This document shows, piece by piece, positions 1-5,519 of a stretch of DNA of 6,072 nucleotides. Position numbers and translations under genes: made by a program. The notes under the pieces are model-generated. The model made no database searches. It was given only the letters and a program-made list of their open reading frames with translations, and was not told the DNA's origin. How positions within the stretch are numbered: the stretch's first letter is position 1; the number at the start of each line of letters is the position of its first letter. The stretch is taken from the NCBI GenBank assembly GCA_030587525.1, contig JAUQYW010000450.1, positions 1 to 6,072 on the forward strand, given 5' to 3'. This DNA comes from Candidatus Sigynarchaeota archaeon. GTDB taxonomy: Archaea; Asgardarchaeota; Lokiarchaeia; Sigynarchaeales; Sigynarchaeaceae.

Positions 1-87
1 CACGGGATGCTGGACTTCACCACGCGTGACGTCACCTATCTCGTCGGGGGGATTATTTATGCGTTGGTGACCGGCGATGAAGGATGA
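1..87 (+). CDS. C-terminal end of a membrane protein, possibly an ABC-2 type permease (5' partial)
   Basis: Frame 1 is open from the left edge to a TGA at 85-87 and gives 28 residues. Codons are mostly G/C-ending, as in a real gene. The peptide holds TTRDVTYLVGGIIYALVTG and then a short acidic tail, so it reads as a last membrane helix preceded by a polar turn. A 'G-hydrophobic-D-x-T-RDV-x-Y' stretch just before the final helix is seen at the C-terminus of many ABC-2 type transporter permeases (GldF-like). That is my only basis for the family guess, and any polytopic membrane protein with a similar end would also fit. The start and nearly all of the protein lie outside the window. The gene overlaps a second start site at 77. 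Confidence 0.55.
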   Translation, partial: HGMLDFTTRDVTYLVGGIIYALVTGDEG

Positions 88-124
88 CTTGAGCATTCCT
101 CCCGCCGAGCAATTGTGGCCATGA
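77..124 (+). pseudogene. Intact start site of a following gene that stops after 15 codons
   Basis: An ATG at 77 lies inside the end of the upstream gene (11-base overlap). It is preceded by GGTGA at 66-70 with a 6-base spacer, the same arrangement as the zinc-ribbon start at 1082. It reads MKDDLSIPPAEQLWP and hits TGA at 122-124. The same frame continues open after the TGA for about 30 codons without convincing protein character. The simplest inference is that a translationally coupled second gene once followed and has been truncated or rearranged. It could also be a tiny leader-like ORF or a chance match. Confidence 0.3.
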
Positions 125-190
125 ATATTGGATAAGAAATCTCGGAATACTTGTCTTGCAACAGCTCGCATGGAAATGAAAAGAAAGGGG

Positions 191-216
191 CGCGAGCACG
201 CGACTTGTTTTTTATT
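191..216. terminator. GC hairpin with T-tract between convergent genes
   Basis: CGCG-AGCA-CGCG at 191-202 can fold into a short GC stem with a four-base loop. On the + strand it is followed by T6 at 208-213. On the minus strand the same stem is followed by a C/T-rich run (CCCCTTTCTTTTC). It sits 104 bases past the + strand stop at 87 and just past the minus-strand stop at 225, so it could end transcription from both sides. The stem is only four pairs, and archaea usually rely on the T-tract itself, so this is a candidate only. Confidence 0.35.
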
Positions 217-224
217 CCGATGTG

Positions 225-533
225 TCATTTGAGATGGTGCTTCGCGTGCCGCTGGATAAGGATCGCAGCATGGATGATACCCGTCAACGCGAGGAAGATA
301 AGACCCGCGACGAGCATGACGATGAGCATCTCCACGCGAAAATTATTGCTTCCAATGTCACAATCGAAAATAAGACTTTCGATAAAGTTGCATGTCGGCG
401 AAATTGCCAAGAATAACATTTGGAGTCCAAATAAGCTGAAAATGACCATCGTGGCAAGAACCAGGAGACAGTAGGCATTGTCCAAGTCCGGGGGATTAAC
501 GGTTTTTTTCTTTTGGACAGGACTCGTCTCCAT
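225..533 (-). CDS. Small two-helix membrane protein, unknown function
   Basis: 102 residues. I do not recognise a family. The N-terminus is polar and basic (KKK at 8-10). Two hydrophobic segments follow at about 21-44 and 69-93, then a basic C-terminus (QRHAKHHLK). By the positive-inside rule both ends should face the cytoplasm, with residues 45-68 outside. That outer loop holds two cysteines (C48, C58) that could form a disulfide. The ATG at 533 is supported by GGAGG at 545-549 (10-11 base spacer). Another ATG ten bases upstream is out of frame and stops after 15 codons. The gene lies 102 bases downstream of the T8 terminator at 636-643, so it probably has its own promoter, although I see no clear TATA box. 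Confidence 0.6.
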   Translation of the reverse strand: METSPVQKKKTVNPPDLDNAYCLLVLATMVIFSLFGLQMLFLAISPTCNFIESLIFDCDIGSNNFRVEMLIVMLVAGLIFLALTGIIHAAILIQRHAKHHLK

Positions 534-544
534 GGTTCTTCATA

Positions 545-549
545 CCTCC
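545..549 (-). promoter_or_regulatory. Ribosome binding site GGAGG for the two-helix membrane protein
   Basis: On the minus strand GGAGGT matches the complement of the archaeal 16S rRNA 3' end and lies 10-11 bases before the ATG at 533. It supports this start and is the best sign that the ORF is a real gene. Confidence 0.5.
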
Positions 550-635
550 ACTATCGGTTTCTTTCCCGGGAATGTATTCCTATTGCATGCCAAATACTAC
601 GTGCTTTGCGGAGTAAGGTACTAATTCGCGTGGTC

Positions 636-643
636 AAAAAAAA
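636..643 (-). terminator. Oligo-T terminator (T8) closing the surface-protein transcription unit
   Basis: The minus strand has eight consecutive T beginning 15 bases after the stop codon at 659-661, without a strong hairpin. A bare oligo-T run is the usual archaeal intrinsic terminator. Its place, after the last ORF of the 3714-to-659 minus-strand series and before the next gene's ribosome binding site, fits the end of that transcript. Confidence 0.55.
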
Positions 644-658
644 CAAGGTTTATTACAT

Positions 659-895
659 CTAGGAAGCGTCTTCGGATTTTTCTATCTCATCAAGTAGATC
701 GAGTGCTTTGTCCGTGTGTTCATATGCATCCTTGACAAGATGAGTTACTTCATCGGAAGTTTTTTCTGGCTTGAGCATTTCTGCAGTTGCCTCAAATTCC
801 TTTACCAACTCGCCAAAGACATTCAATTTATGTTCGAATTTTCGCCGGATCCATGGCCGTTTCGCGTCTTACCGCGTGTACAGAAAATGTGGCAT
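659..895 (-). pseudogene. Short acidic helical ORF with an in-frame stop near its 5' end
   Basis: One minus-strand frame is open from 868 to the TAG at 659-661 and has protein-like composition. It contains FEHKLNVFGELVKEFEATAE, then a Lys/Glu/Asp-rich helical tail with LDLLDEIEKSEDAS at the end. There is no well-placed start codon. The only internal ATG (778) would leave 39 residues, and a TTG at 826 would leave 55. An upstream ATG at 895 is in the same frame (MPHFLYTR) but is cut by TAA at 869-871, so a single changed codon would give a 77-residue protein. It may be a gene broken by a point mutation or frameshift, a short gene with a TTG start, or a sequencing error. It follows the zinc ribbon and precedes the T8 terminator. 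Function unknown. Confidence 0.35.
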
Positions 896-926
896 TGTTT
901 CTGATTTTTATCGCCTTCCACGTCTT

Positions 927-1082
927 TTAGTCAACTGGCTTCCCCCTCTTGTACATTTTCCCTGCATGCCACTGGTCGAGCTTCCTTCCACAACTAGGAC
1001 AGCTAAAAGACCACGGCTTGCCATTCAACGTCACTACACGTGCTTCTTGAAATATAGCACCACATTTTTTACACGCTACCAT
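927..1082 (-). CDS. 51-residue zinc-ribbon protein overlapping the end of the surface-protein gene
   Basis: The protein starts MVACKKCGAIFQEARVV and has two zinc knuckles, CKKC (C4, C7) and CPSCG (C28, C31), 20 residues apart: the layout of a single-zinc ribbon. A basic tail follows (KMYKRGK). The ATG at 1082 lies 14 bases inside the previous gene in another frame and has GGTGA at 1089-1093 with a 6-base spacer, so translation is probably coupled to the surface protein. No signal peptide or membrane segment is present, so it should act in the cytoplasm. Such mini zinc ribbons can bind nucleic acid or proteins, and nothing here decides which. The four ordered cysteines and the ribosome binding site make it a convincing gene despite its length. 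Confidence 0.72.
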   Translation of the reverse strand: MVACKKCGAIFQEARVVTLNGKPWSFSCPSCGRKLDQWHAGKMYKRGKPVD

Positions 1083-3714
1083 CGTTCTTCACCTTTTTAC
1101 GAAACCTCTCAGACCTCCGACGGATAAAGAAGACGATGATGGTGATGGCAGCAATGAAACACGCAACGGGTATAGCGACAAGGATGCCGTCGACGACGGG
1201 GGCATTCGCCATCACACTAATGATCACCGTATCCTGCACCGAGCCATCCACTCCGTCCGATGCGATGATCGTGTAATTATAAACGCCGACCGGAAGCCCG
1301 TCGATGTTTATTTCAACGGGCACGCCCGATGTCCATGAATCACCTTCGATGCTCGTGCCGTTGCAGTAAATGGCGTAACTGGTCGTGCTGGTAGTCGCGT
1401 CGGTGATTGTCCACGAGATCGCGTGCCCCGTTGTCCCATACATGCATGTTATATCGAGAGGATTTGTAATGAATGGGGCGATGTTTGCCGCTAACACCGT
1501 GACGATAACCATATCCTGCACCGAGCCATCCACTCCGTCCGATGCGATGATCGTGTAATTATAAACGCCAACCGGAAGCCCGTCGATGTTTATTTCAACG
1601 GGCACGCCCGATGTCCATGAATCACCTTCGATGCTCGTGCCGTTGCGGCATATAGCGTAATTGGTCATACCCGTGCTGTCGTCGGTGATAGTCCACGAGA
1701 TCACATTCCCGATCGTGCTATACACGAAGGTTATATTCGGAGGACTCGTGATAGACGGTGTGACATTCACCTTCGTTACGAATCCCTCATTACTCCCATT
1801 ATAAGTGGCATCGCATGAGTTCACGGTTGGAAAATTGGTTGATGCCGTGGAACCGGCGATATATACGCAGCCGGCGGCATCCAACGCAATTCCATATCCA
1901 GAATCAATGCTGCCACCACCAAGGAACGTGCTGTACACCAGCCCGTTCCCGGTGGCATTTATCTTCATTATGAATGCATCCGAACTCCCGCTAAGGGTTG
2001 TATCATATGCGTTAGCGGTGGGAAAACCGGATGATTGTGTGATGCCGGTGATGCAAGTGCAGCCGGCAGCATCCAACGCAATTCCATACCCAGCTTCACT
2101 ATTACTGCCCCCCAGGAACGTGCTATACACCAGCCCGTTCCCGGTGGCATTAACCTTTGTCACGAACACGTCATAAGCCCCATTATGAATAGAATCGTAG
2201 GCGCTCGCAATGGGAAAATCGGAGGACCAGGTCTCACCAGTAATATAAGCACATCCAACGATGTCTACTACGATTCCATACCCATAATCCTGGCTGCCGC
2301 CGCCTAAGAACGTGCTATACACGAGCCCGTTCCCGGTGGCATTCAATTTCGTCACGAACACGTCCCTAGTCCCGCCAAGAGTCGCATCGTATGCGTTCAT
2401 GGTGGGAAAATCAGATGATTGCATGTTACCCGTGATGTACGCGCAGCCGGAGGCATCCATATCGATTGAGTAACCAATTTCACTGCTGCCACCGCCTAAG
2501 AACGTGCTATACACGAGCCCGTTCCCGGTGGCATTCAGTTTCGTCATGAACACGTCCCTAGTCCCGCCAAGAGTCGCATCGTATGCGTTCATGGTGGGAA
2601 AGCCAGATGAATCTGAATATCCGGTGATGTACGCGCAGCCAGTGGCATCCACTGCGATTGAGTAACCAGTTTCACTGCTACCGCCGCCCAGGAACGTGCT
2701 ATACACGAGCCCGTTCCCGGTGGCATTCAGTTTCGTCACGAACACGTCCAAATTCCCGTTAAGGGCGGCTTCGTATGCGGTGACGGTGGGAAAATCGGAT
2801 GATTGCGTATTACCCGTGATGTACGCACATCCGGCGGTATCCACTGCTATTGCAAGCCCAGAATCATAGTCACCACCGCCTAAGAACGTGCTGAATGCCA
2901 ATTCAACTGGGTCGATGACTAGGGCCTCCGAGGTGTCATAAGCCCCGATCTCGAAGCCGTATTCACAGCCAGCACCGGGAAGTAGCACGAAACAGGCCGA
3001 CACCGGATTGTCCGGGTGGGCTGGCTGGTACACGTGCAATCCCGTATCTTCAAAAAGCACACAGTCCGGGTTACCGGGAGAAACGATCACCACGGATTGA
3101 TGACCGAGACCGAGTGTTATTTGTACGTCACCATCAACTGCAATCCGGATTTCACTCGCATCTGCGCCAGGTTCGATTATAAAATCGTACTTCAACCAGC
3201 CATCGACAATATAGTAGCGCAAGTTTATCCCCGGGTACAACCCGTCGTACTGGATTTCGCTCCAGCTCGGCACGCTAGTGAATGCTTGGTTGCCATAGAA
3301 AAAATTGGAGCGGTGGGCCATTTCACCCAGCCCGCGCGGCGTTATGCTCATAGAACCGGGAAAATGGATAGCGACATGTACCGGAGCCAGGACCGGGTTC
3401 TCACGGGCACCGGTCTCCTCCTTGAACAGAAATTCCACGACAGACGGCTTGAACGCGACCGATATATCTGTCGTTGTCAGATAATAGTGAATTAAAGAGT
3501 CGGTGACCTGCCCATGGTTCTCGGTGAACCCTGGGAATCGAATCGAAGATGAATCTACGGGTATGGTGCCTCCGGCGGCGCGTTCAAGACGGTTTTGAGT
3601 AGTAAACGGCACCATTATACTGAGCATTAACATTCCGAGAAACACACGTGACGAGAAATAGAAACCCTGGCCTTTCCTATCCTTGTGTGTTGCATAATGA
3701 ATATGTCTCATCAT
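1069..3714 (-). CDS. Secreted, membrane-anchored SBBP beta-propeller and Ig-like repeat surface protein
   Basis: 881 residues. A polar basic start is followed by a hydrophobic core (about 24-37, FLGMLMLSIMV), so a signal peptide is likely. Residues about 57-270 form a globular domain beginning GFTENHGQVTDSLIHYYL, matching the domain that usually precedes SBBP repeats (I believe catalogued as DUF7948). Residues 275-658 are six SBBP units of exactly 64 residues, each with YSTFLGGG, GCAYITG and SS-FPT motifs, probably a beta-propeller. Residues 653-840 are two Ig-like units of exactly 94 residues. A membrane helix (842-864) and a basic tail RRRSERFRKK follow, placing the bulk outside the cell. 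The likely role is adhesion or surface structure; no catalytic motif is visible. The ATG pair at 3714/3711 precedes the signal sequence, but no good ribosome binding site is seen, so the mRNA may be leaderless or nearly so. It heads a unit with the zinc ribbon. Confidence 0.9.
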   Translation of the reverse strand: MMRHIHYATHKDRKGQGFYFSSRVFLGMLMLSIMVPFTTQNRLERAAGGTIPVDSSSIRFPGFTENHGQVTDSLIHYYLTTTDISVAFKPSVVEFLFKEETGARENPVLAPVHVAIHFPGSMSITPRGLGEMAHRSNFFYGNQAFTSVPSWSEIQYDGLYPGINLRYYIVDGWLKYDFIIEPGADASEIRIAVDGDVQITLGLGHQSVVIVSPGNPDCVLFEDTGLHVYQPAHPDNPVSACFVLLPGAGCEYGFEIGAYDTSEALVIDPVELAFSTFLGGGDYDSGLAIAVDTAGCAYITGNTQSSDFPTVTAYEAALNGNLDVFVTKLNATGNGLVYSTFLGGGSSETGYSIAVDATGCAYITGYSDSSGFPTMNAYDATLGGTRDVFMTKLNATGNGLVYSTFLGGGSSEIGYSIDMDASGCAYITGNMQSSDFPTMNAYDATLGGTRDVFVTKLNATGNGLVYSTFLGGGSQDYGYGIVVDIVGCAYITGETWSSDFPIASAYDSIHNGAYDVFVTKVNATGNGLVYSTFLGGSNSEAGYGIALDAAGCTCITGITQSSGFPTANAYDTTLSGSSDAFIMKINATGNGLVYSTFLGGGSIDSGYGIALDAAGCVYIAGSTASTNFPTVNSCDATYNGSNEGFVTKVNVTPSITSPPNITFVYSTIGNVISWTITDDSTGMTNYAICRNGTSIEGDSWTSGVPVEINIDGLPVGVYNYTIIASDGVDGSVQDMVIVTVLAANIAPFITNPLDITCMYGTTGHAISWTITDATTSTTSYAIYCNGTSIEGDSWTSGVPVEINIDGLPVGVYNYTIIASDGVDGSVQDTVIISVMANAPVVDGILVAIPVACFIAAITIIVFFIRRRSERFRKKVKNDGSV
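1089..1093 (-). promoter_or_regulatory. Ribosome binding site GGTGA for the zinc-ribbon gene
   Basis: On the minus strand GGTGA, complementary to the archaeal 16S rRNA tail, lies six bases before the ATG at 1082 and inside the last codons of the surface-protein gene. It fixes the zinc-ribbon start and argues for coupled translation. Confidence 0.6.
1231..1364 (-). repeat. 134-bp near-identical repeat, copy in Ig unit 2
   Basis: This stretch matches 1513-1646 at every base except one (G here, A there, within the shared run ataaacgcc-accggaag). It encodes residues 784-828 (NGTSIEGDSWTSGVPVEIN through SVQD). Silent positions are preserved too, so the match is one of DNA and not only of protein. 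Confidence 0.9.
1513..1646 (-). repeat. 134-bp near-identical repeat, copy in Ig unit 1
   Basis: Partner of 1231-1364, exactly 282 bases away, with one difference by eye. It encodes residues 690-734. Sequence on either side falls off to ordinary paralogue-level similarity, so the identity has sharp edges. Confidence 0.9.
1741..2892 (-). repeat. Six tandem 192-bp SBBP repeat units
   Basis: Six units without any length change encode residues 275-658 of the surface protein. From 5' to 3' on the minus strand they are 2892-2701, 2700-2509, 2508-2317, 2316-2125, 2124-1933 and 1932-1741. Every unit begins with STFLGG and, except the last, ends with a variant of K-x-NATGNGLVY. Units differ in similarity. 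The stretches at 2303-2409 and 2495-2601 are almost identical at base level (two differences seen by eye), while other units have drifted more. The last unit is the most divergent at its 3' end, where it runs into the Ig-like part. Confidence 0.9.
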
Positions 3715-3886
3715 TCACACTAAGGGCAACTGATTATGATGATTATTCGTGTTTAATTCCCTTCCTTGATAATTGGTTTCATTTTTCGCAAATAGTAAGT
3801 CGAGTAATCCGTCCCGAGTTTACATTGATAAAGGTTTTGATCGAGTATCATCGGCCATGCCTTGATCCATTCATGTTAGAAGGAAG

Positions 3887-4330
3887 ATGATCACGATCCA
3901 CGTCATGATCACGACGCATGATTACGCGATCTGGTTCGATTTCAAGATCGTCTCGATCCCGTCAGGCATTGTTTCGTGGTTCTACGTCTGCTTGCTGTAT
4001 GACACGGATGAAAATTGGGACATCAACATCCTCTATGACAAAAACACGGGCACTATCAGGTCGTACAACGGATCTAGCTGGATCGACGCTTCTTTCACCC
4101 CGTCATGCTCGCTGGTGATCGGGAACAGTTACAAGTTCAAGGTAACGCTCACGAGCAACAGCACCCACAAGATATCCTTGACGACCAGCACGGCCACCTA
4201 CGAGTCGCAATCGCTGGCCGACCAGGCAACGTGGACCCGACCCGTGAAGTATTACCAAAACGCCTTGCATGGATATGGCACGGTCGTTGGCACGGAATTC
4301 CAGATCGATAACTTGTATGCAACCTGGTAA
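3887..4330 (+). CDS. Concanavalin A-like beta-sandwich domain protein lacking its N-terminus
   Basis: 147 residues with C-rich codons and a clear beta-strand pattern: DYAIWFDFKIVSIPSGIVSW, YNGSSWIDASF, YKFKVTLTSNSTHKISL and a final TEFQIDNLYATW. This order (opening FDFKI strand, GSSW turn, ligand-face strands, closing IDNLY strand) resembles the C-terminal LamG/concanavalin A-like domains of archaeal and bacterial secreted proteins. There is no signal peptide, and the domain starts almost at residue 1, where a first strand or two would be expected upstream. The frame is closed by TGA at 3863-3865. The ATG at 3887 has AGAAGG only three bases before it, too close to be ideal; ATG at 3905 is the alternative. 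I infer a 5'-truncated remnant of a larger surface protein, though the 3' end and terminator look intact. It is divergent from the SBBP gene. Confidence 0.55.
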   Translation: MITIHVMITTHDYAIWFDFKIVSIPSGIVSWFYVCLLYDTDENWDINILYDKNTGTIRSYNGSSWIDASFTPSCSLVIGNSYKFKVTLTSNSTHKISLTTSTATYESQSLADQATWTRPVKYYQNALHGYGTVVGTEFQIDNLYATW

Positions 4331-4351
4331 CAAGAATTGCCGTTCATCTAG

Positions 4352-4368
4352 TTTCTTTTTATTTTTTT
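4352..4368 (+). terminator. T-rich terminator after the beta-sandwich gene
   Basis: TTTCTTTTTATTTTTTT lies 21 bases after the TAA at 4328-4330 on the + strand. It is of the oligo-T type expected for archaea and suggests the 3' end of this transcription unit is original. Confidence 0.5.
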
Positions 4369-4798
4369 CACTTGCTTTGCACGAAGCTGAGCATTTTTGC
4401 ATCATCGATACCTTCATTCAACTCTGACAAGTTCTTGGGAGTTACATGAAAATTGCGTGCTATCCGATGGTGAAAAAGGATCTCAACTTCTGAACTTCTC
4501 GAGCCCACGGAAGGGTGAAATAATGCAAGATTTTCGCGTTCTTTGCAAGCGCGCAAACATCACGGATTGATCACCGAGGGATCAGAGAAAGTACTGCCGT
4601 TTTTGCAGATTCGGGGGATTTCGCTACCTATTACCAGAAAACGCGACCAGCCTTCTTGATGCGGCTCTTGTCATACGAAGGATACGGAAACCGTTATTGC
4701 CGAAAGAGAAATTCACGATCTCGGTTAAATAGTGAACGATACCGGAAATGCGGTAGATTCTTCCTTGCATGAAGTCGATGATCGCTTACTGGTGATAT
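4369..4798. other. 430-bp stretch without a convincing gene; possibly decayed coding sequence
   Basis: Three weak open frames overlap here and none is recognisable. On the minus strand, 4770-4624 gives 48 residues starting MQGRIYRISGIVHYLTEI, beginning 28 bases past the zinc-protein stop but without a ribosome binding site. Also on the minus strand, 4556-4368 (TTG start) gives 62 residues with EVEILFHHRIARNFHV and ends LSELNEGIDDAKMLSFVQSK. On the + strand a start-less frame runs from about 4522 to the TGA at 4771-4773 and includes TAVFADSGDFATYYQ. The two minus-strand pieces could be fragments of one gene broken by stops and frameshifts. I see no inverted repeats, target duplications or RNA genes. 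Confidence 0.3.
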
Positions 4799-5281
4799 TT
4801 ACGAGTCATCGTTTGCATCGACATCGTTCCCGAAGTAAGCGTCGAGAAACTTGAGGCGGTCATCAGGCGGGATATATTTGAGCTTGCCGATGACCTCCTC
4901 GATGATGTCGTCGTCGAGTTGCAACTCCTCGAAGCGCTTCCAGATTTCCGGCGCGAGCGTCGTCAAGAGCATCCCGGGAAACTCCGTTCCAGCCCCGTCG
5001 ACCTTGGGACCTATCGACAGCGCTCGCTCGATCAGGCACAGGTACCCGTCGGAAATCTCCAGGTCGGCATTGCACACCATGCACTTGCCTTCGGGGAGCA
5101 GCACGTTCTTGATGCACGAGAGGCAGAAAACCGACCCGCATTTGCGGCAGAAGTAGTTCAAGCCCTCGATACGCGTGTGGTGTATCTCGCACATTAACGG
5201 CGGGTTCTCTCCGGGTTTTTCCGGCGTGGTCGGCCCTCCTGGCGGTTCAAGTCGCTTGTAGGGCATCTTGTCCACGATCAT
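4799..5281 (-). CDS. B-box/RING-like double zinc-finger protein with helical C-terminus
   Basis: 160 residues. A proline-rich N-terminus (8-29, PPGGPTTPEKPG) leads into four metal-ligand pairs: C31-x2-H34, C45-x2-C48, C53-x2-C56 and C67-x2-C70. The C-x2-H-x10-C-x2-C-x4-C-x2-C start is B-box-like. The closing CMVC pair instead of histidines makes it closer to a small RING or cross-brace two-zinc fold. Residues about 108-150 are predicted helical and acidic (EIWKRFEELQLDDDIIEEVI, then LKFLDAYFG). No membrane segment is present. B-box and RING proteins in archaea with ubiquitin-like systems may act in ubiquitin transfer or protein scaffolding; that is family knowledge, not shown here. Start: AGAAGG touches the ATG at 5281, whereas a GTG at 5275 (residue 3) has a 6-base spacer and may be the true start. 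Strong G/C-ending codons support the gene. Confidence 0.8.
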   Translation of the reverse strand: MIVDKMPYKRLEPPGGPTTPEKPGENPPLMCEIHHTRIEGLNYFCRKCGSVFCLSCIKNVLLPEGKCMVCNADLEISDGYLCLIERALSIGPKVDGAGTEFPGMLLTTLAPEIWKRFEELQLDDDIIEEVIGKLKYIPPDDRLKFLDAYFGNDVDANDDS

Positions 5282-5519
5282 CCTTCTCGTGCTATTTCAT
5301 GCCATCGGTAGTCGTGGATTTACGGGGCCTATCGCACCCCACCTGGTCTTGCCACGCCTAGGAATCGAATCCATGTTGCCGTGATCCCGAGTGGGGACAT
5401 ATAAGGGCATCTCATCCAAAAATGGACTGAGTTTACGCATTTCGCGAAAGGACGAGGAGCCACTCACGGAAGTGCAATGCAAAGGGAGGATGATTGAAAA
5501 CTTTTGGAATTATTTCCTT
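5282..5519. other. 238-bp upstream region of the zinc-finger gene; weak ORF and possible TATA box
   Basis: On the minus strand CTTATATG at about 5397-5404 could be a TATA box, which would give a 5' leader of roughly 90 bases to the gene starting at 5281. The same stretch has a minus-strand frame ending with TGA at 5297-5299, 15 bases before that gene. From the ATG at 5440 it would give 47 residues with MDSIPRRGKTRWGAIGP. It has no ribosome binding site and no family resemblance I can name. It may be a small gene, a remnant, or an untranslated leader. Confidence 0.25.

Larger units (their letters stand above)
1195..1758 (-). repeat. Two tandem 282-bp Ig-like domain repeats
   Basis: Two units of exactly 94 codons (residues 653-746 and 747-840) encode Ig/cadherin-like beta-sandwich domains with ISWTITD, NGTSIEGDSWTSGVPVEIN and NYTIIASDGVDGSVQD motifs. 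The first part of each unit differs clearly between copies, but the second part is almost identical (see the two 134-bp entries). The domains probably act as a stalk holding the propeller above the membrane helix. Confidence 0.85.

Noticed and set aside
151..474. A 107-codon + strand frame over the two-helix membrane protein
   Set aside because: It is antisense to a gene with a good ribosome binding site and clear membrane segments, and it crosses the candidate terminator hairpin.
1805..2307. Open frames on the + strand opposite the SBBP repeats (123 and 90 codons)
   Set aside because: They are antisense shadows produced by the regular codon pattern of the 192-bp repeats, and they lack ribosome binding sites and family resemblance.
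1741..2892. CRISPR-like or satellite array because of the regular 192-bp spacing
   Set aside because: The repeats are contiguous, in frame and encode a known protein repeat. There are no short direct repeats with unique spacers.
3016..3495. A 159-codon + strand frame opposite the N-terminal domain of the surface protein
   Set aside because: It overlaps fully with a well-supported gene on the other strand, and its composition is that of reversed coding sequence.
3887..3925. Short direct repeat ATGATCACGA at 3887 and 3905 as a mobile-element trace
   Set aside because: Only ten bases are repeated within a coding start, with no inverted ends or target-site pattern. Chance or slippage explains it.
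4851..5197. Three frames of 92-109 codons overlapping the zinc-finger gene on both strands
   Set aside because: The metal-ligand pattern and codon bias belong only to the 4799-5281 minus-strand frame. The others are shadows in GC-rich sequence.
5330..5395. Possible tRNA: the minus strand holds GGATTCGATTCC, which resembles a T-arm
   Set aside because: The stem does not pair over five bases, position 53 is not G, and no matching acceptor, D-arm or anticodon arm is found on either strand.
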